64,000 nt of DNA from Myxococcales bacterium (GTDB lineage Bacteria > Myxococcota_A > Polyangia > Nannocystales > Nannocystaceae). Both the position numbers and the translations under genes were made by a program. How positions within the stretch are numbered: the first letter of the stretch is position 1; every line of letters starts with the position of its first letter. Under the pieces are notes generated by a model. The model had not been told where the DNA came from. It worked only from the letters and a program-made list of their open reading frames with translations, and made no database searches. Shown here piece after piece: positions 35,564 through 45,644 of the stretch. The DNA lies in contig JAAZXR010000015.1 in NCBI GenBank assembly GCA_014240065.1, forward strand, positions 17,162 to 81,161, given 5' to 3'.

Positions 35564-36696
35564 GGGAGGGGTTGCGCCTCCACGCTCCAGGTCCTCCAGT
35601 CCACGCCGTTGCGGCCGTCGCGGAGCACGAAGACGAACTCGATGGTGTCCGCCTCCGGCGTCTCCGATTCGTCTTGGCTCCCCGCGGTGAGCGCGAAGTC
35701 ATTGAAGCTGACGGCGTCATTGCTCGAGCTGCTTTGGAGCTTGCCCCAGGTGCGGTACCAAGCGCCCCGGAAGGCCTCGGACTCCTCGCGGATCTCCCCG
35801 TTGCCGCTCTGGACGGTGAAGACCTGCAGCTCGGAGTTGGGGCTCAGCGCGTTGAATCGCAGCACCCCTCCGTAGTCCGCTGCGAAGGTCCCACCGTCTG
35901 GGATGTCGACCATCGGTCCGGTTGTTTCGCCGCCCTCTTCGTCCACTGGTTGCACGCCGACGCTTGAGATCCGGGGGTGTCGATCAAAGTCGGGGATGTC
36001 CTCGAGATCGGTGATCGCAAATTCTTCTGGGAGCACAATCCCGAAGTCTTGGGCCAACGCGAACAACCGCTCAAGTGGACCCACGGTGATCCGCTGCAGC
36101 AAGATCACGCAATCATCGGGGACCTCGATGCTCCCCGACAACAGGACCTCTGCGCAGGTCTGCGTGGAGGTCCCGCCGGGCGGGCCGGCGATCATCGTGA
36201 GCTCGACGCCACCTCCTGAGAGGATGTTGAAGTCGAACGGGATGGTGAGGGAGGGGGCGCCTACGGAGTCGAGCTGGCACAGCCCTTGGGGCTCGGGGAT
36301 CTCTGAGAAGTCGACGTCGAAGCCTGAGCCCGGCTCCTCGCAGGTCGGGATGAGGGCGACGGTGGTCGGGAACTCGGCCGAGATGCAGCCGTACAGGCTC
36401 TGCGTCGGACTCAGCGGGCACGCGAACCACAGCGGCGCGAGGTCGTCGGGATCGACGACCCCTTGCGGCCCCGCGATCAGCGGCGTGACGGTCACGGTCT
36501 CAAACGGCAAGGCCTGGGCTCGAGGTGCGGCGTCGGGATCTTCGTCTGGAACGAGGGGCTCTGTGACCTCGACGCGGGCGGCGAGCGGTCGCACCGTGGT
36601 GAGCAGCGCCTCGTCTGGCAGCGAGTCCCCGCAGCCGACGACCATGACGAGCGCCGTTGTTCTCACGAGGGAGGAGATGAGGTGCGACCTGGACAT
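35560..36696 (-). CDS. Predicted lipoprotein, receptor-linked
   Basis: A 378-residue lipoprotein: MSRSHLISSLVRTTALVMVVGCGDS gives a signal and lipobox (in parts: TTALVMVVGC). The mature part is beta-rich with several Cys (FACPLSP, LYGCIS, PTCEEPG, DDCVILL), which could pair outside the cytoplasm. No catalytic motif. It starts two bases after the stop of the TonB-dependent receptor and overlaps the zincin gene, so the three are made together. By position it may be a surface partner of the receptor, as SusD-like proteins are for SusC, but it shows no SusD similarity that I can see. Confidence 0.7.
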   Translation of the reverse strand: MSRSHLISSLVRTTALVMVVGCGDSLPDEALLTTVRPLAARVEVTEPLVPDEDPDAAPRAQALPFETVTVTPLIAGPQGVVDPDDLAPLWFACPLSPTQSLYGCISAEFPTTVALIPTCEEPGSGFDVDFSEIPEPQGLCQLDSVGAPSLTIPFDFNILSGGGVELTMIAGPPGGTSTQTCAEVLLSGSIEVPDDCVILLQRITVGPLERLFALAQDFGIVLPEEFAITDLEDIPDFDRHPRISSVGVQPVDEEGGETTGPMVDIPDGGTFAADYGGVLRFNALSPNSELQVFTVQSGNGEIREESEAFRGAWYRTWGKLQSSSSNDAVSFNDFALTAGSQDESETPEADTIEFVFVLRDGRNGVDWRTWSVEAQPLP

Positions 36697-36698
36697 TC

Positions 36699-39491
36699 TT
36701 AGAACTCGATCCGCGTGCCGATGGAGGGGATGATGGGGAGGCCAGTGATGGGCGCGAAGCTCTGACAGTTGAACGCGTAGTTTCGAAACTCCACGTTGCG
36801 TCGATTGTACGCGTTTTGAATGTCAAGGTAGAGTGAGATCTCCGCGCGCTTGCTGTACCAGCGCTTGTCCACGCGCAGGTCGAGTTGGTGGAAGGTCTTG
36901 ATGCGGTCAGAGTTGCGCGCGCCCTCGATGCAGCGGTAACCGCCCGATTCAGCGTCGAACACTCCGTTGACGATGGGCGTGGTCGGGTTGCCCGAGACCA
37001 GCCGGAACCGCGCGCCAAGCTGCCAGTTTCGAGGGAATTTATAGCTGCCGATGAGCGTGAGGATATGTGTCTGGTCGAAATCGACGACGCTGAATTCCCC
37101 CCCCGGCGCGTCGCGGAGCTCCCCCCGAGAGAGGGTGTATGACAGCCAGGCGTAGAAGTTCCGGGTCAGCGATTTCCTCAGCAAGACCTCGGCACCGTAG
37201 GTGCGCCCGATCCCGGCGTTCGAGAGCACCCGTGGACCGAGCTGGCCGCCCTGTGGCAGCACCAACGCTTGGGTCGCCACGATCGAGTCCCAAATTTGCT
37301 TGTAGAACCCGGTGACCTCGAGGTTCCAGTCGCCCTCGAAGCCCTGGGCCACGCCCACGCTCGCTTGCATCGAGGTCTCTGGCAGCAGATCAGGGTTCCC
37401 GAAGGTCTCGTTCGTCTCTTGGGGGGTGGGCGCCTGGCTATACAAGCCGACGCCGCCCTTGAGCGTGGTCCGATCCGCGAGGTTCCAGATGAAGCGCATG
37501 CGCGGATCTACGGTGGCTTTGTTGATCGGCGCGCTGTAGTAGGTGAAGCGCACCCCGGGGAAGAGGGTGAAGCGGTCCGAGGCCTGGATGGTGACCGTGC
37601 TGTACAGCGCGGGCGTGAAGCGCCAGCCCTTGGCGGTGGTGAACAAGGAGCCGGTGTCGCTCACGCCGCCGGTGCTCTCTCCGGGGACGGTCACGTCGAT
37701 ATTAAACTGGGTGGCGATGCTCTCGGTGCCGACTCGCACCTTCAGACGTCGGCTGAAGCGCCTGGCGATCTCTGCGCGCGTGCTGATCGTGTTGAAGGTG
37801 AGATTGAACTTGAAGGCGTCGATGGCCGCGACGTCAAACTTTGAGTGCAGATAGGAGGGGGTGAGCAAGAACTCCCACGGGCCGCTGCGTTTCTCATAGG
37901 AGAGGTCCGCGCGGTGGAAGTAGATCGCCTGCTCAAATCGATCCCTGGAGTCCGCCTCCTCGTCGTTCGCGCCCGCGAACAGCAGCACTGTGCGGTCGTC
38001 GGATCCAAACGCGCGGGCCGTGAAGTCGCCGCCAGTCACCGGATAATCGAGCAGCGCTTGATAGTCCCAGTAGCGCGGCGCGAGCGTAAAATTAACGCCC
38101 GCGTCGTCGGGTATCGCGAGCGGCAAGATCGCGTCGATATAGCTCCGACGGCCCGAGAGGATGAACGAGCCTTTCTTGATAGGACCCTCCAGCAGGACGC
38201 CGGTGTCGAAGATGTCGCTGTCGACGTAGCCGTGGAATCCGTCTCGGCGACCCTTGCGCGGGACGACGTTCACCACGCCACCGAGCGCGTCCCCGTAGCG
38301 ACTGTCAAAGTTGCCCGGGATGAAATCGATCTGCTTGAGGATGTCGGAATTGAAGACCGAGGTGATCCCGCCGAAGTGAAACAGCAGCGGGATCTCGTGG
38401 TAGGCCAGGAAGGTCGCCGAGTCCTCCGGTGCCGAGCCGCGAATGACGAGGAAGGCGGAACCGAACGGCGCGCGCGCGATGCCCGGGAAGTTCTGGATCG
38501 CCTTGAGCGCGTCGCCTTGGGTGCCGGGGATGGTGTTGATCTCCTCCACCGAGATGGTGCGTCGCGTGACCTCGGGCTCGTCGTCACGGGAGTCTTCAAC
38601 CACCGTGCGGTACGGGTTCGTGCTCAGCGGGCGCATGAAGTACTTGCCCTCCATAAGCTCCCCTTCCACGAGCCGCGCGATGTACTCCAGGCGTTCGTAT
38701 CCGACGGCGACGAAGACGAGCCGGATCGAGCCATCCGGGACCCCCGCGAGCTCGAAGCTGCCATCGTCGCCGGTGGTGGTGCTGACCTCCCACGCGAACG
38801 CCTCGTCGTCTTGGATCGGGGCGCCGCGCACCTTGCCAGGTTTCGCGTCCTCGCGCGCAGGGATCGCGAGGACGGTCGCGCCTTTGATCGGCGTGCGCTG
38901 CCCTGCGCGGACGACCTCGCCTTGAATTCGGACCGGGCCTGACTCCGGAGGTCGTTCTTGGTCATCATTGTCGGCGACCTCCTCACCCGCGTCGGCGTCG
39001 GGCGCAGCGTCGCCTGGAGGGAGCGCAGCGTCGGGGCGCGCGGGCTCGGGCGGGGCGGGCGCGACGATGTCGAGCCCGATGGCGATCACGACCTCCACGG
39101 GCTGCCCCTTGTAGGTCGCGGGGGTGTAGCGCAGCGACGCGACCGCTTCGAGCGCGCGCTCGTCGAGCTCGGGATGGACGGGTTGCGCGATCTCAAGCTC
39201 TTTCGGTGTCCCGTCGACGCCGACCACGAAGCGAACGACGACCTTCCCTTCTGGCGGTGGATCCAACTCAAGCAAGGCCTCCGGATACTCGAGGCTGGCT
39301 TCATTTTGCAGCACGGGCTGCACGAGGTCTTCGGGCGTCCCCGGCTGTTCGAGCGTGGATCGATCCGAAACCACCGTCTCACCGTTTACGCCCGCGTCGC
39401 TCGCGGACACCACCGAGGGGGCGCTCATGGCCGCGAGCACCGCCGCGAAGCGGAGCGTGCGGCGAAGGGGCTGGGGCGGTACGTGCATCAT
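36699..39491 (-). CDS. TonB-dependent receptor with N-terminal TonB-like domain
   Basis: A 930-residue outer-membrane transporter. After the signal peptide (1-30), residues about 45-125 match the TonB C-terminal fold (GKVVVRFVVGVDGTPKEL, LDERALEAVASLRYTPAT), normally found in the energising protein, not in the receptor. A carboxypeptidase-regulatory-like beta domain (about 165-275) follows, then the plug (about 300-430, RTISVEEINTIPGTQGDALK, VIRGSAPEDSATFLAY) and the 22-strand barrel, ending in Phe (GTRIEF). Such TonB-receptor fusions are known in myxobacteria. The gene belongs to the exbB-exbD-tonB operon. The substrate is unknown; no siderophore genes are nearby. Confidence 0.92.
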   Translation of the reverse strand: MMHVPPQPLRRTLRFAAVLAAMSAPSVVSASDAGVNGETVVSDRSTLEQPGTPEDLVQPVLQNEASLEYPEALLELDPPPEGKVVVRFVVGVDGTPKELEIAQPVHPELDERALEAVASLRYTPATYKGQPVEVVIAIGLDIVAPAPPEPARPDAALPPGDAAPDADAGEEVADNDDQERPPESGPVRIQGEVVRAGQRTPIKGATVLAIPAREDAKPGKVRGAPIQDDEAFAWEVSTTTGDDGSFELAGVPDGSIRLVFVAVGYERLEYIARLVEGELMEGKYFMRPLSTNPYRTVVEDSRDDEPEVTRRTISVEEINTIPGTQGDALKAIQNFPGIARAPFGSAFLVIRGSAPEDSATFLAYHEIPLLFHFGGITSVFNSDILKQIDFIPGNFDSRYGDALGGVVNVVPRKGRRDGFHGYVDSDIFDTGVLLEGPIKKGSFILSGRRSYIDAILPLAIPDDAGVNFTLAPRYWDYQALLDYPVTGGDFTARAFGSDDRTVLLFAGANDEEADSRDRFEQAIYFHRADLSYEKRSGPWEFLLTPSYLHSKFDVAAIDAFKFNLTFNTISTRAEIARRFSRRLKVRVGTESIATQFNIDVTVPGESTGGVSDTGSLFTTAKGWRFTPALYSTVTIQASDRFTLFPGVRFTYYSAPINKATVDPRMRFIWNLADRTTLKGGVGLYSQAPTPQETNETFGNPDLLPETSMQASVGVAQGFEGDWNLEVTGFYKQIWDSIVATQALVLPQGGQLGPRVLSNAGIGRTYGAEVLLRKSLTRNFYAWLSYTLSRGELRDAPGGEFSVVDFDQTHILTLIGSYKFPRNWQLGARFRLVSGNPTTPIVNGVFDAESGGYRCIEGARNSDRIKTFHQLDLRVDKRWYSKRAEISLYLDIQNAYNRRNVEFRNYAFNCQSFAPITGLPIIPSIGTRIEF

Positions 39492-39554
39492 CGAGGAGGC
39501 GGAGCAGCGAGCGAGAGGAAGGAGACGGCGTGACCGATCAGCGCTTTCGTTGGA

Positions 39555-40433
<879 letters not shown>

Positions 40434-40442
40434 CGGAGGTGT

Positions 40443-40886
40443 TCAGCCCTTCGGCGCGTTCGTGTCGGGCGACGGTTTCTCCGTCGCGATCGCGTACTTT
40501 TTGACCCCGTTGGCGCGCAGGAGGTCGATGAGGTGGACCATGCTCCCAACCTTCGCACCTTCGTCGCACTGCACGATGCCTTGCAGATCCGGGTTGTCTT
40601 TCGCCTTCGAACGGATGGATTTCTCGATCGCGGCGTCGTCGGTCATGACGACGCCGTCCACGACGTATCGACCGTCCGTATGACAGACCAGCAGGATGCT
40701 CTTGGGGAGGTCCTCGACGGCTTGGCCGGTGGCGGCGTCGGGCTTGTCGACCTCCATCCCTTCGACTTGCTGGATGGTGGTCGTGGTGACCATAAAGATG
40801 ACCAAGAGCACCAAGATGATGTCGACGAGCGGTGTGACGTTAATGCCGTTGATGCCTTCGCCGTCGTCGAGTTCGCCCATCGCCAT
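40443..40886 (-). CDS. exbD: ExbD/TolR-family protein
   Basis: A 147-residue inner-membrane protein with one N-terminal span (about 18-40) containing the proton-pathway Asp at residue 22 in NVTPLVDIILVLLVIF, and a periplasmic domain of about 100 residues. Its start overlaps the exbB stop by one base. With ExbB it forms the motor that energises TonB; TolR is excluded by the adjacent tonB and the receptor rather than by the sequence itself. Confidence 0.9.
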   Translation of the reverse strand: MAMGELDDGEGINGINVTPLVDIILVLLVIFMVTTTTIQQVEGMEVDKPDAATGQAVEDLPKSILLVCHTDGRYVVDGVVMTDDAAIEKSIRSKAKDNPDLQGIVQCDEGAKVGSMVHLIDLLRANGVKKYAIATEKPSPDTNAPKG

Positions 40887-41557
40887 TAGGACGCCTCCTT
40901 GGGCCGCGACGTCGCCGCGAGCGCGTCGTTGTCGGTGAGCGTGGCGAGCATGACGTTGACGAGCCCCTCCGCTTCACTCATGAAGCGCTTCACCTTGCGC
41001 TGCAGCGCGTTGTAGGCGATGACCGCGGGGATCGCGACGAGGAGGCCGATCGCGGTGGCGACGAGGGCCTCCGAGATTCCCGTCATGATCTCCGCAGCCT
41101 CGCCCCCGGAGGTGACCCCTCGGGCACCGAGCAGGTTGAAGACCCGCAGGATCTCGATGACCGTCCCGAACAGGCCGATGAAGGGGGCGTTGGATCCCAC
41201 CGTGCCGAGGAACGCCAAGAACCGGCTCAACCGAACCTGCGCGTCCGGGCGCGTCGCGTCGACGAGCGCGCGCGCCGAGCTGGTGGAGCGGGCCCCGCCA
41301 TCGAGGATCGCCGCGACCATCCGCGCGCCGGGACTCTCGGCGTCTTTCAGCGTGACGCGCGCGGCCTCAAGATCCCGGTCTTCGAGCGCGGAGAGCAGGG
41401 GCTGGGCGAGGGCCTTGTCCTTGCCAGCGATGCTCTTGAAGTAGATCATCCGTTCTACGATGACGGCGACGCTCGCGACGCTCAAAAGGACGAGGACCCA
41501 TAAGACCCAGTTGGCGCCGAGCAACGCGAATTGGAGGAAGTTTTCGGTGAGGTTCAT
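40886..41557 (-). CDS. exbB: ExbB/TolQ-family proton channel protein
   Basis: A 223-residue inner-membrane protein with the three spans of the MotA/TolQ/ExbB family: residues about 10-32, 120-145 and 160-185, the last two flanking the motif FLGTVGSNAPFIGLFGTVIEI and ISEALVATAIGLLVAIPAV (in parts: APFIGLFGTV, EALVATAIGLLVAIPA). ATG 41557 matches the family start; longer extensions reach into the gap to bamD and are not conserved in composition. First gene of the TonB operon. Confidence 0.9.
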   Translation of the reverse strand: MNLTENFLQFALLGANWVLWVLVLLSVASVAVIVERMIYFKSIAGKDKALAQPLLSALEDRDLEAARVTLKDAESPGARMVAAILDGGARSTSSARALVDATRPDAQVRLSRFLAFLGTVGSNAPFIGLFGTVIEILRVFNLLGARGVTSGGEAAEIMTGISEALVATAIGLLVAIPAVIAYNALQRKVKRFMSEAEGLVNVMLATLTDNDALAATSRPKEAS

Positions 41558-41897
41558 GATGTCGGGAGAGGCTGGTGTTGGGGAGGTGAACAATCGCGCC
41601 AAAGGACGCGCCGCCGGCCGCGCGGTTTTTGGCAGGTCGCTCGCAAGGTAGCTGAAACATTGTTGCTCGGCCACATTTAGCGGCGTCGAGGACGCGCACA
41701 ACAATCGCCTCGGTCCTGCCGGGGTCGATGCCCCATTGGACGATGTTCTCGCCGCTGATGTTCGCCGCTGTCTCGCTAGGGCTGCGCGAAGTCCGGTAAC
41801 CGCGCGCAGTGTCCCCCGTTGCGGGCTCGGGCCACGACGGCGCGGCGCCCGTGCGAGCGCGATCTCCCCGGGTCGTCGCCACGGCCCGGTCTGGGGG
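41558..41897 (-). other. Gap upstream of exbB
   Basis: About 340 bases without a credible gene, between bamD (ending at 41898) and exbB, both on the minus strand. It likely holds the exbB promoter; TTGTTG followed after 18 bases by CTAAAT (near 41675-41704, minus strand) is the best candidate but weak. No Fur-like inverted repeat of clear quality is visible. Confidence 0.4.
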
Positions 41898-42896
41898 TCA
41901 CCGAGGTGCGTTCATCGCGACTGGCGCGGGGTCGTCGACGGCGGAGGTTCGCGCTTGCGGCTTGGATTGGGCGCCGCGGGGGAGCTCGTTCGGATTGGGC
42001 TCCGTCGGTCGCCGAGGTGTCGGCAGGCTGCGATCCGGCCGCTTGCGGCTCGGATCTGCGGGGCCGTATCGGTCATAGATATGCTGCAAATAGACCTTCG
42101 CCTGCGCGCCGTAGCTGTGTTCCGGGTGTCGCATCTGAAGCTCCGCGAAGGTGTCGCGCGCGAGCTCAACCTCCTCGACCCGCAGGTAGGTGACGCCGAG
42201 CAAAAACATGACGTTCGCGTCGAAGCCGAGCCCTGGGTAGCGGCGGCTGGCGGCTTCGAGTCGCCCGATGGCCGACTCTGCGAGGTTCCGGTTCAAGTAG
42301 TACTCCGCGACGTACAGCTCGTGCTCGAGCAGTCGACGCTGGATATTGTCGCGCAGGGCCTTCGCCTCTTTGACGCGCGGGGAGGTCGGGTAGCGGTCGA
42401 AGAAGATCTGCAAGGCAGCGAGCGCCTCTTCGAGCACAGACTGATCGCGTTGGTAGTGCTTGGGGAGCAGAATATTTGTGGTCTCTGGCGCCGCCATATA
42501 GGCAGACGCGGCCACCATGTAGGCGATCCAACCGTTCTTCACGTGCTCGTGCGTGGGGTGCAGCCGGGCGAATTGGCGGAACGAGTCTTGCGCCGACAGA
42601 TACTCTCGATTGCCGAACCGGCTGCGCGCGATGACCAACTCGGCCTCCACGGCGTAGCGTGAGAAAGGGAACCGCACCCTGACGAACTCGGCGTAGCGGA
42701 TGGCCTCTTCAAAATCATCGTCGCGAAATTCTGTCTTCGCGAGCTCGTAGTTGTCCTTCGCCGTGGAGGCGTAGTTCAACGAGAGCGAGGGGCCGTCGCT
42801 GCAACCGGCGAGCGACATCCACGCGCACAACAGCGCGACGCTCACGCCCTGCGCGGACGCGAGGGGAGACAGTGAACGGCTGAGCCTGAGGAGCAT
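41898..42896 (-). CDS. bamD: Outer-membrane assembly lipoprotein BamD
   Basis: A 332-residue lipoprotein of the BAM complex that inserts beta-barrels into the outer membrane. ATG 42896 gives a signal peptide with lipobox LAGC (about residue 30). TPR-like helical pairs follow, with the family features YELAKTEFRDDDFEEAIRYAEFV, RVRFPFSRYAVEAE (in parts) and KEAKALRDNIQRRL. The last 60 residues are Arg/Pro-rich and not conserved. An upstream extension to 42971 would cross the promoter box, so ATG 42896 is chosen. The gene stands alone, transcribed from a strong promoter. Confidence 0.9.
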   Translation of the reverse strand: MLLRLSRSLSPLASAQGVSVALLCAWMSLAGCSDGPSLSLNYASTAKDNYELAKTEFRDDDFEEAIRYAEFVRVRFPFSRYAVEAELVIARSRFGNREYLSAQDSFRQFARLHPTHEHVKNGWIAYMVAASAYMAAPETTNILLPKHYQRDQSVLEEALAALQIFFDRYPTSPRVKEAKALRDNIQRRLLEHELYVAEYYLNRNLAESAIGRLEAASRRYPGLGFDANVMFLLGVTYLRVEEVELARDTFAELQMRHPEHSYGAQAKVYLQHIYDRYGPADPSRKRPDRSLPTPRRPTEPNPNELPRGAQSKPQARTSAVDDPAPVAMNAPR

Positions 42897-42904
42897 GCGC
42901 GCCG

Positions 42905-42934
42905 ACGCTAGGCCGCCCGCTCGCAGGCTGTCAA
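42905..42934 (-). promoter_or_regulatory. bamD promoter
   Basis: Minus-strand TTGACA (perfect -35), 18-base spacer, TAGCGT, then eight bases to ATG 42896. The best promoter in the window, and it places the transcription start at the start codon: a probable leaderless gene. Confidence 0.65.
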
Positions 42935-43412
42935 TGCGCGGCCAACCGGGCGCCGGGGAGGGCGGTCCCACGACAACCGGAGCGCTCGGGTGAGGTGGTC
43001 TTCCCGGAGGTCAGTCGCGCGAGGCTGGGCCGGGTGGTGGTGGTGGTCCCCACGGTGACCATCGAGGGCCTCGCGAGGACACGCGTGTTATGCGCAGCCT
43101 CCGAGCCGGGCGGTCGACAGGAATTGTTTAGCGTCGCGCATTCGTTTGCTCGAGGCCCGGATGATTCCGCAGGTGGCTCCACGACATCAATCCCACCGGC
43201 CGGAACTGCGATGCGGGCTCACTCGGATCTCCGAAAAATTCTGGTTGGCTGCGAGCCAACGTTGTTGCACACGCTGTTCGGCGCGATCTCGCATTGGCGG
43301 CGGCGAGCGGCCCGATTGAAGCCCTGTGGGCTCCTCGCGTCGCGCGTTTGCAGAGGGGAAAGAAATTGTGCCGACCGCGGCTTCGCCCTGCGTGGATAGA
43401 TTCCGCGTCGAT
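42935..43412 (+). other. Non-coding gap between bamD and the hybrid kinase gene
   Basis: Nearly 480 bases with no convincing gene; a +strand open frame at 42995-43399 has no signal, domain or ribosome site. It contains a short GTGGTG run near 43034 and a TAGCGT at about 43132 without a -35 partner. No structured RNA was recognised. Confidence 0.45.
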
Positions 43413-43443
43413 TTCGACCTGGAGAGGCTTTGTGGCCTACACT
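43413..43443 (+). promoter_or_regulatory. Candidate promoter for the hybrid kinase gene
   Basis: TTCGAC (or TCGACC one base on), 18-19 bases, TACACT; leader about 22 bases to ATG 43472. The -35 match is modest. Confidence 0.35.
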
Positions 43444-43471
43444 TTCCTTCGCCCCGCGGCCTTCGTAGGAC

Positions 43472-45613
43472 ATGTCTTCGATACTGGATGACGATTCGTT
43501 ACCTGATGAGGGGGGTCAACCCTCCGGCGCGCCGCGGGCGAGCGCTGGAGCGGCCGCGATTTGCCGTGTGGGCTCGGGCGGGGTGGCCGACGCGATCGAT
43601 GCGAAGCTTGCGACCGCGCTGGAGAGCTCCGACGCGGCGTGGATCGACGCCATGTCGGAGTCCGATTGGCGGACCCGCGCGCCGGCGAATGAGCGGCGCG
43701 CGCCGATCGGAGACAGCGGGGCCTTCGTCTTTGACCTCACGAATGACCGCCTGCATCTCACCCAGGAACTCTCCACGCTGATCGGGGCGCCTGCTGGTGC
43801 GCTGTCTCGAATCGCATTTTTGGCGCTGCTGGAGCCTGAGAGCCGGGTTCGCGCCGCGGAGGCCTTCGAGGCGGCCAGCGTGGATCTGGTCATCCCGCGC
43901 ATGGAGCTGGGGCTTCATCGACACACAGCGTCGAGCTCGCGAGTTGTCCTCAAGGCCGACCACTTCGTGGGTGTGGATGGCGCGCCTCAATTGCTCGGCA
44001 CGCTGACCCTTTGTGAAGTCGCGAGGTTGTCCGGTGTGAGCTCGCCTGCTTCGGCCTCCGACTCGGCGTGGAGCATGCACGAGATCGATCGGCTCGCGGG
44101 GGTTGGCTGCTGGCGGTGGGAGCCGAAGCGCGACGCCCTGGAGTGGTCCGAGGTGCTGTGCGAGATCGCGGGGGTCGAACCGGCGACATGCGCCACCCCC
44201 ACGCTTCACCTCTCGCTGATTCATGTGGAGGATCGGGAGCGAGTGGAGGAGGAGACTCTGCGGGTCTTGCGAGGGGGGAGCCCCGAGCCCATCGACTATC
44301 GAATTGTCCGTCCCATCGACGGTGAAACTCGCCGCGTGCGAGTGACCTCGCGCGTCTTTCGTGATGAGGAGGGGCGCGTCAACACCTGGCTCGGGACCGC
44401 GCGAGATGTCACCTCCGAGCGTGACATTGAGCAGCGCCTGCATCACTCGCAGAAGATGGAGGCGATCGGGCGGCTCGCTGGCGGCGTCGCCCACGATTTT
44501 AACAACTATCTGGCCGTGATGTTGGGGAACGCGGAGCTGCTCGCGCGTGAGATGTCAGATCGTGACCCTCGCCGTCGCTACGTGGAGGAGATCACGCGAG
44601 CGGGGAATCGCTCTCGAATTCTCGTGCGACAGCTGCTCGCGTTTAGCCGCCGACAGACCACAGAGCCTCGCCTCATCGACGTCAACGACGTCTTGTCGAG
44701 CGTGCACCGGATGCTCGAGTTGATGCTCGGCGAGCAGGTAGGGCTTGAGACGGTGCTCCACGACGATCTCTACCCCGTCGTCATCGATCCGTCGCAGTTT
44801 GAGCAGGTGATCGTGAACCTCGTCGTCAACGCGCGCGACGCCATTCAAGACCAAGGGATGGTCCTCATCGAGACCGTCAACGAGCGCATTCTGGAGCCGG
44901 AGTGCAACGAGCTTTGCGAGATCCCTCGTGGCGAGTATATCAAGATCGTGGTCGCAGATGACGGCGCTGGAATCTCGAAAGAGGTGATGGAGAACATCTT
45001 TGAGCCGTTCTTCACGACCAAGCAAGAAGGCTATGGGACCGGGCTGGGGCTCTCCACCGCGTACGGGATCATCCAGCGTTACGGAGGCTACGTGCGGGTT
45101 CGCTCGGAGTTCGGAACGGGCACCTGCTTCGAGGTGCTGTTCCCACGCGCGAGTGAGGAAGAGGACGCGCTCGTGCGCCGAGTCTTTGGCGATTCCGATC
45201 GGCTCCCCGTGCCCCGCGAGGGGACGGTGCTGTTTACGGAGGACGAATCGCAGGTGCGCGCGCTCACCCGCTTGCAGCTTGAGCGCGGCGGATATCGGGT
45301 GTTGTCGGCGGGCAGCGCCGATGAGGCGCTCCGCATCGCCAGAGACTATGACGGCCCCATCGACGCGCTCGTGACCGACATCGTGATGCCCGGGATCAAC
45401 GGTATCGAGCTGGCGTCGCGGCTCTCGGCGGAGATCCCGTCGCTGCGGGTCTTGTTTGTGTCAGGCTACGCGGAGGTCGAGATCCCTAAAGAGGGCATCA
45501 TGAGTACAGCCCGCCTGTTGCCCAAACCGTTCACGATGAAAGAGCTCTTGACGACCCTTGAGGAGATCATGGAAGAGGGCGTGAGGCCACGGGCTAATTT
45601 TCCGACTCGCTGA
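43472..45613 (+). CDS. Hybrid histidine kinase (PAS, kinase, receiver)
   Basis: A 713-residue cytoplasmic protein without membrane segments. Residues 1-200 are poorly conserved, with a PAS-like core around 85-180; a second PAS/PAC domain lies at about 205-320 (WSEVLCEIAGVEPAT, WLGTARDVTSERDIE). The dimerisation domain has the His near 340 in GGVAHDFNNYLAVMLGN, the ATPase domain runs to about 560 (NLVVNARDAI, DDGAGI, GTGLGLSTAYGI), and the C-terminal receiver (about 590-705) has the Asp near 635 in VTDIVMPG. Such HDFNN-type kinases often act within phosphorelays. No partner gene is adjacent. Its 3' end converges with a cytochrome-like gene. Confidence 0.92.
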   Translation: MSSILDDDSLPDEGGQPSGAPRASAGAAAICRVGSGGVADAIDAKLATALESSDAAWIDAMSESDWRTRAPANERRAPIGDSGAFVFDLTNDRLHLTQELSTLIGAPAGALSRIAFLALLEPESRVRAAEAFEAASVDLVIPRMELGLHRHTASSSRVVLKADHFVGVDGAPQLLGTLTLCEVARLSGVSSPASASDSAWSMHEIDRLAGVGCWRWEPKRDALEWSEVLCEIAGVEPATCATPTLHLSLIHVEDRERVEEETLRVLRGGSPEPIDYRIVRPIDGETRRVRVTSRVFRDEEGRVNTWLGTARDVTSERDIEQRLHHSQKMEAIGRLAGGVAHDFNNYLAVMLGNAELLAREMSDRDPRRRYVEEITRAGNRSRILVRQLLAFSRRQTTEPRLIDVNDVLSSVHRMLELMLGEQVGLETVLHDDLYPVVIDPSQFEQVIVNLVVNARDAIQDQGMVLIETVNERILEPECNELCEIPRGEYIKIVVADDGAGISKEVMENIFEPFFTTKQEGYGTGLGLSTAYGIIQRYGGYVRVRSEFGTGTCFEVLFPRASEEEDALVRRVFGDSDRLPVPREGTVLFTEDESQVRALTRLQLERGGYRVLSAGSADEALRIARDYDGPIDALVTDIVMPGINGIELASRLSAEIPSLRVLFVSGYAEVEIPKEGIMSTARLLPKPFTMKELLTTLEEIMEEGVRPRANFPTR

Positions 45614-45614
45614 T

Positions 45615-45644
45615 GCCCGCCGCCGGATGGTGTTCGGCGCGGGC
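45615..45644. terminator. Hairpin between convergent genes
   Basis: GCCCGCCGCC and GGCGCGGGC pair around an 11-base loop with one unpaired base, directly after the hybrid kinase stop and up to the cytochrome stop. There is no T run, so this is a possible bidirectional or rho-assisted terminator rather than a classic one. Confidence 0.4.

Noticed and set aside
42995..43399. 134-codon plus-strand frame in the bamD-kinase gap
   Set aside because: No signal peptide, domain, ribosome site or nearby promoter; composition is unlike the neighbours.
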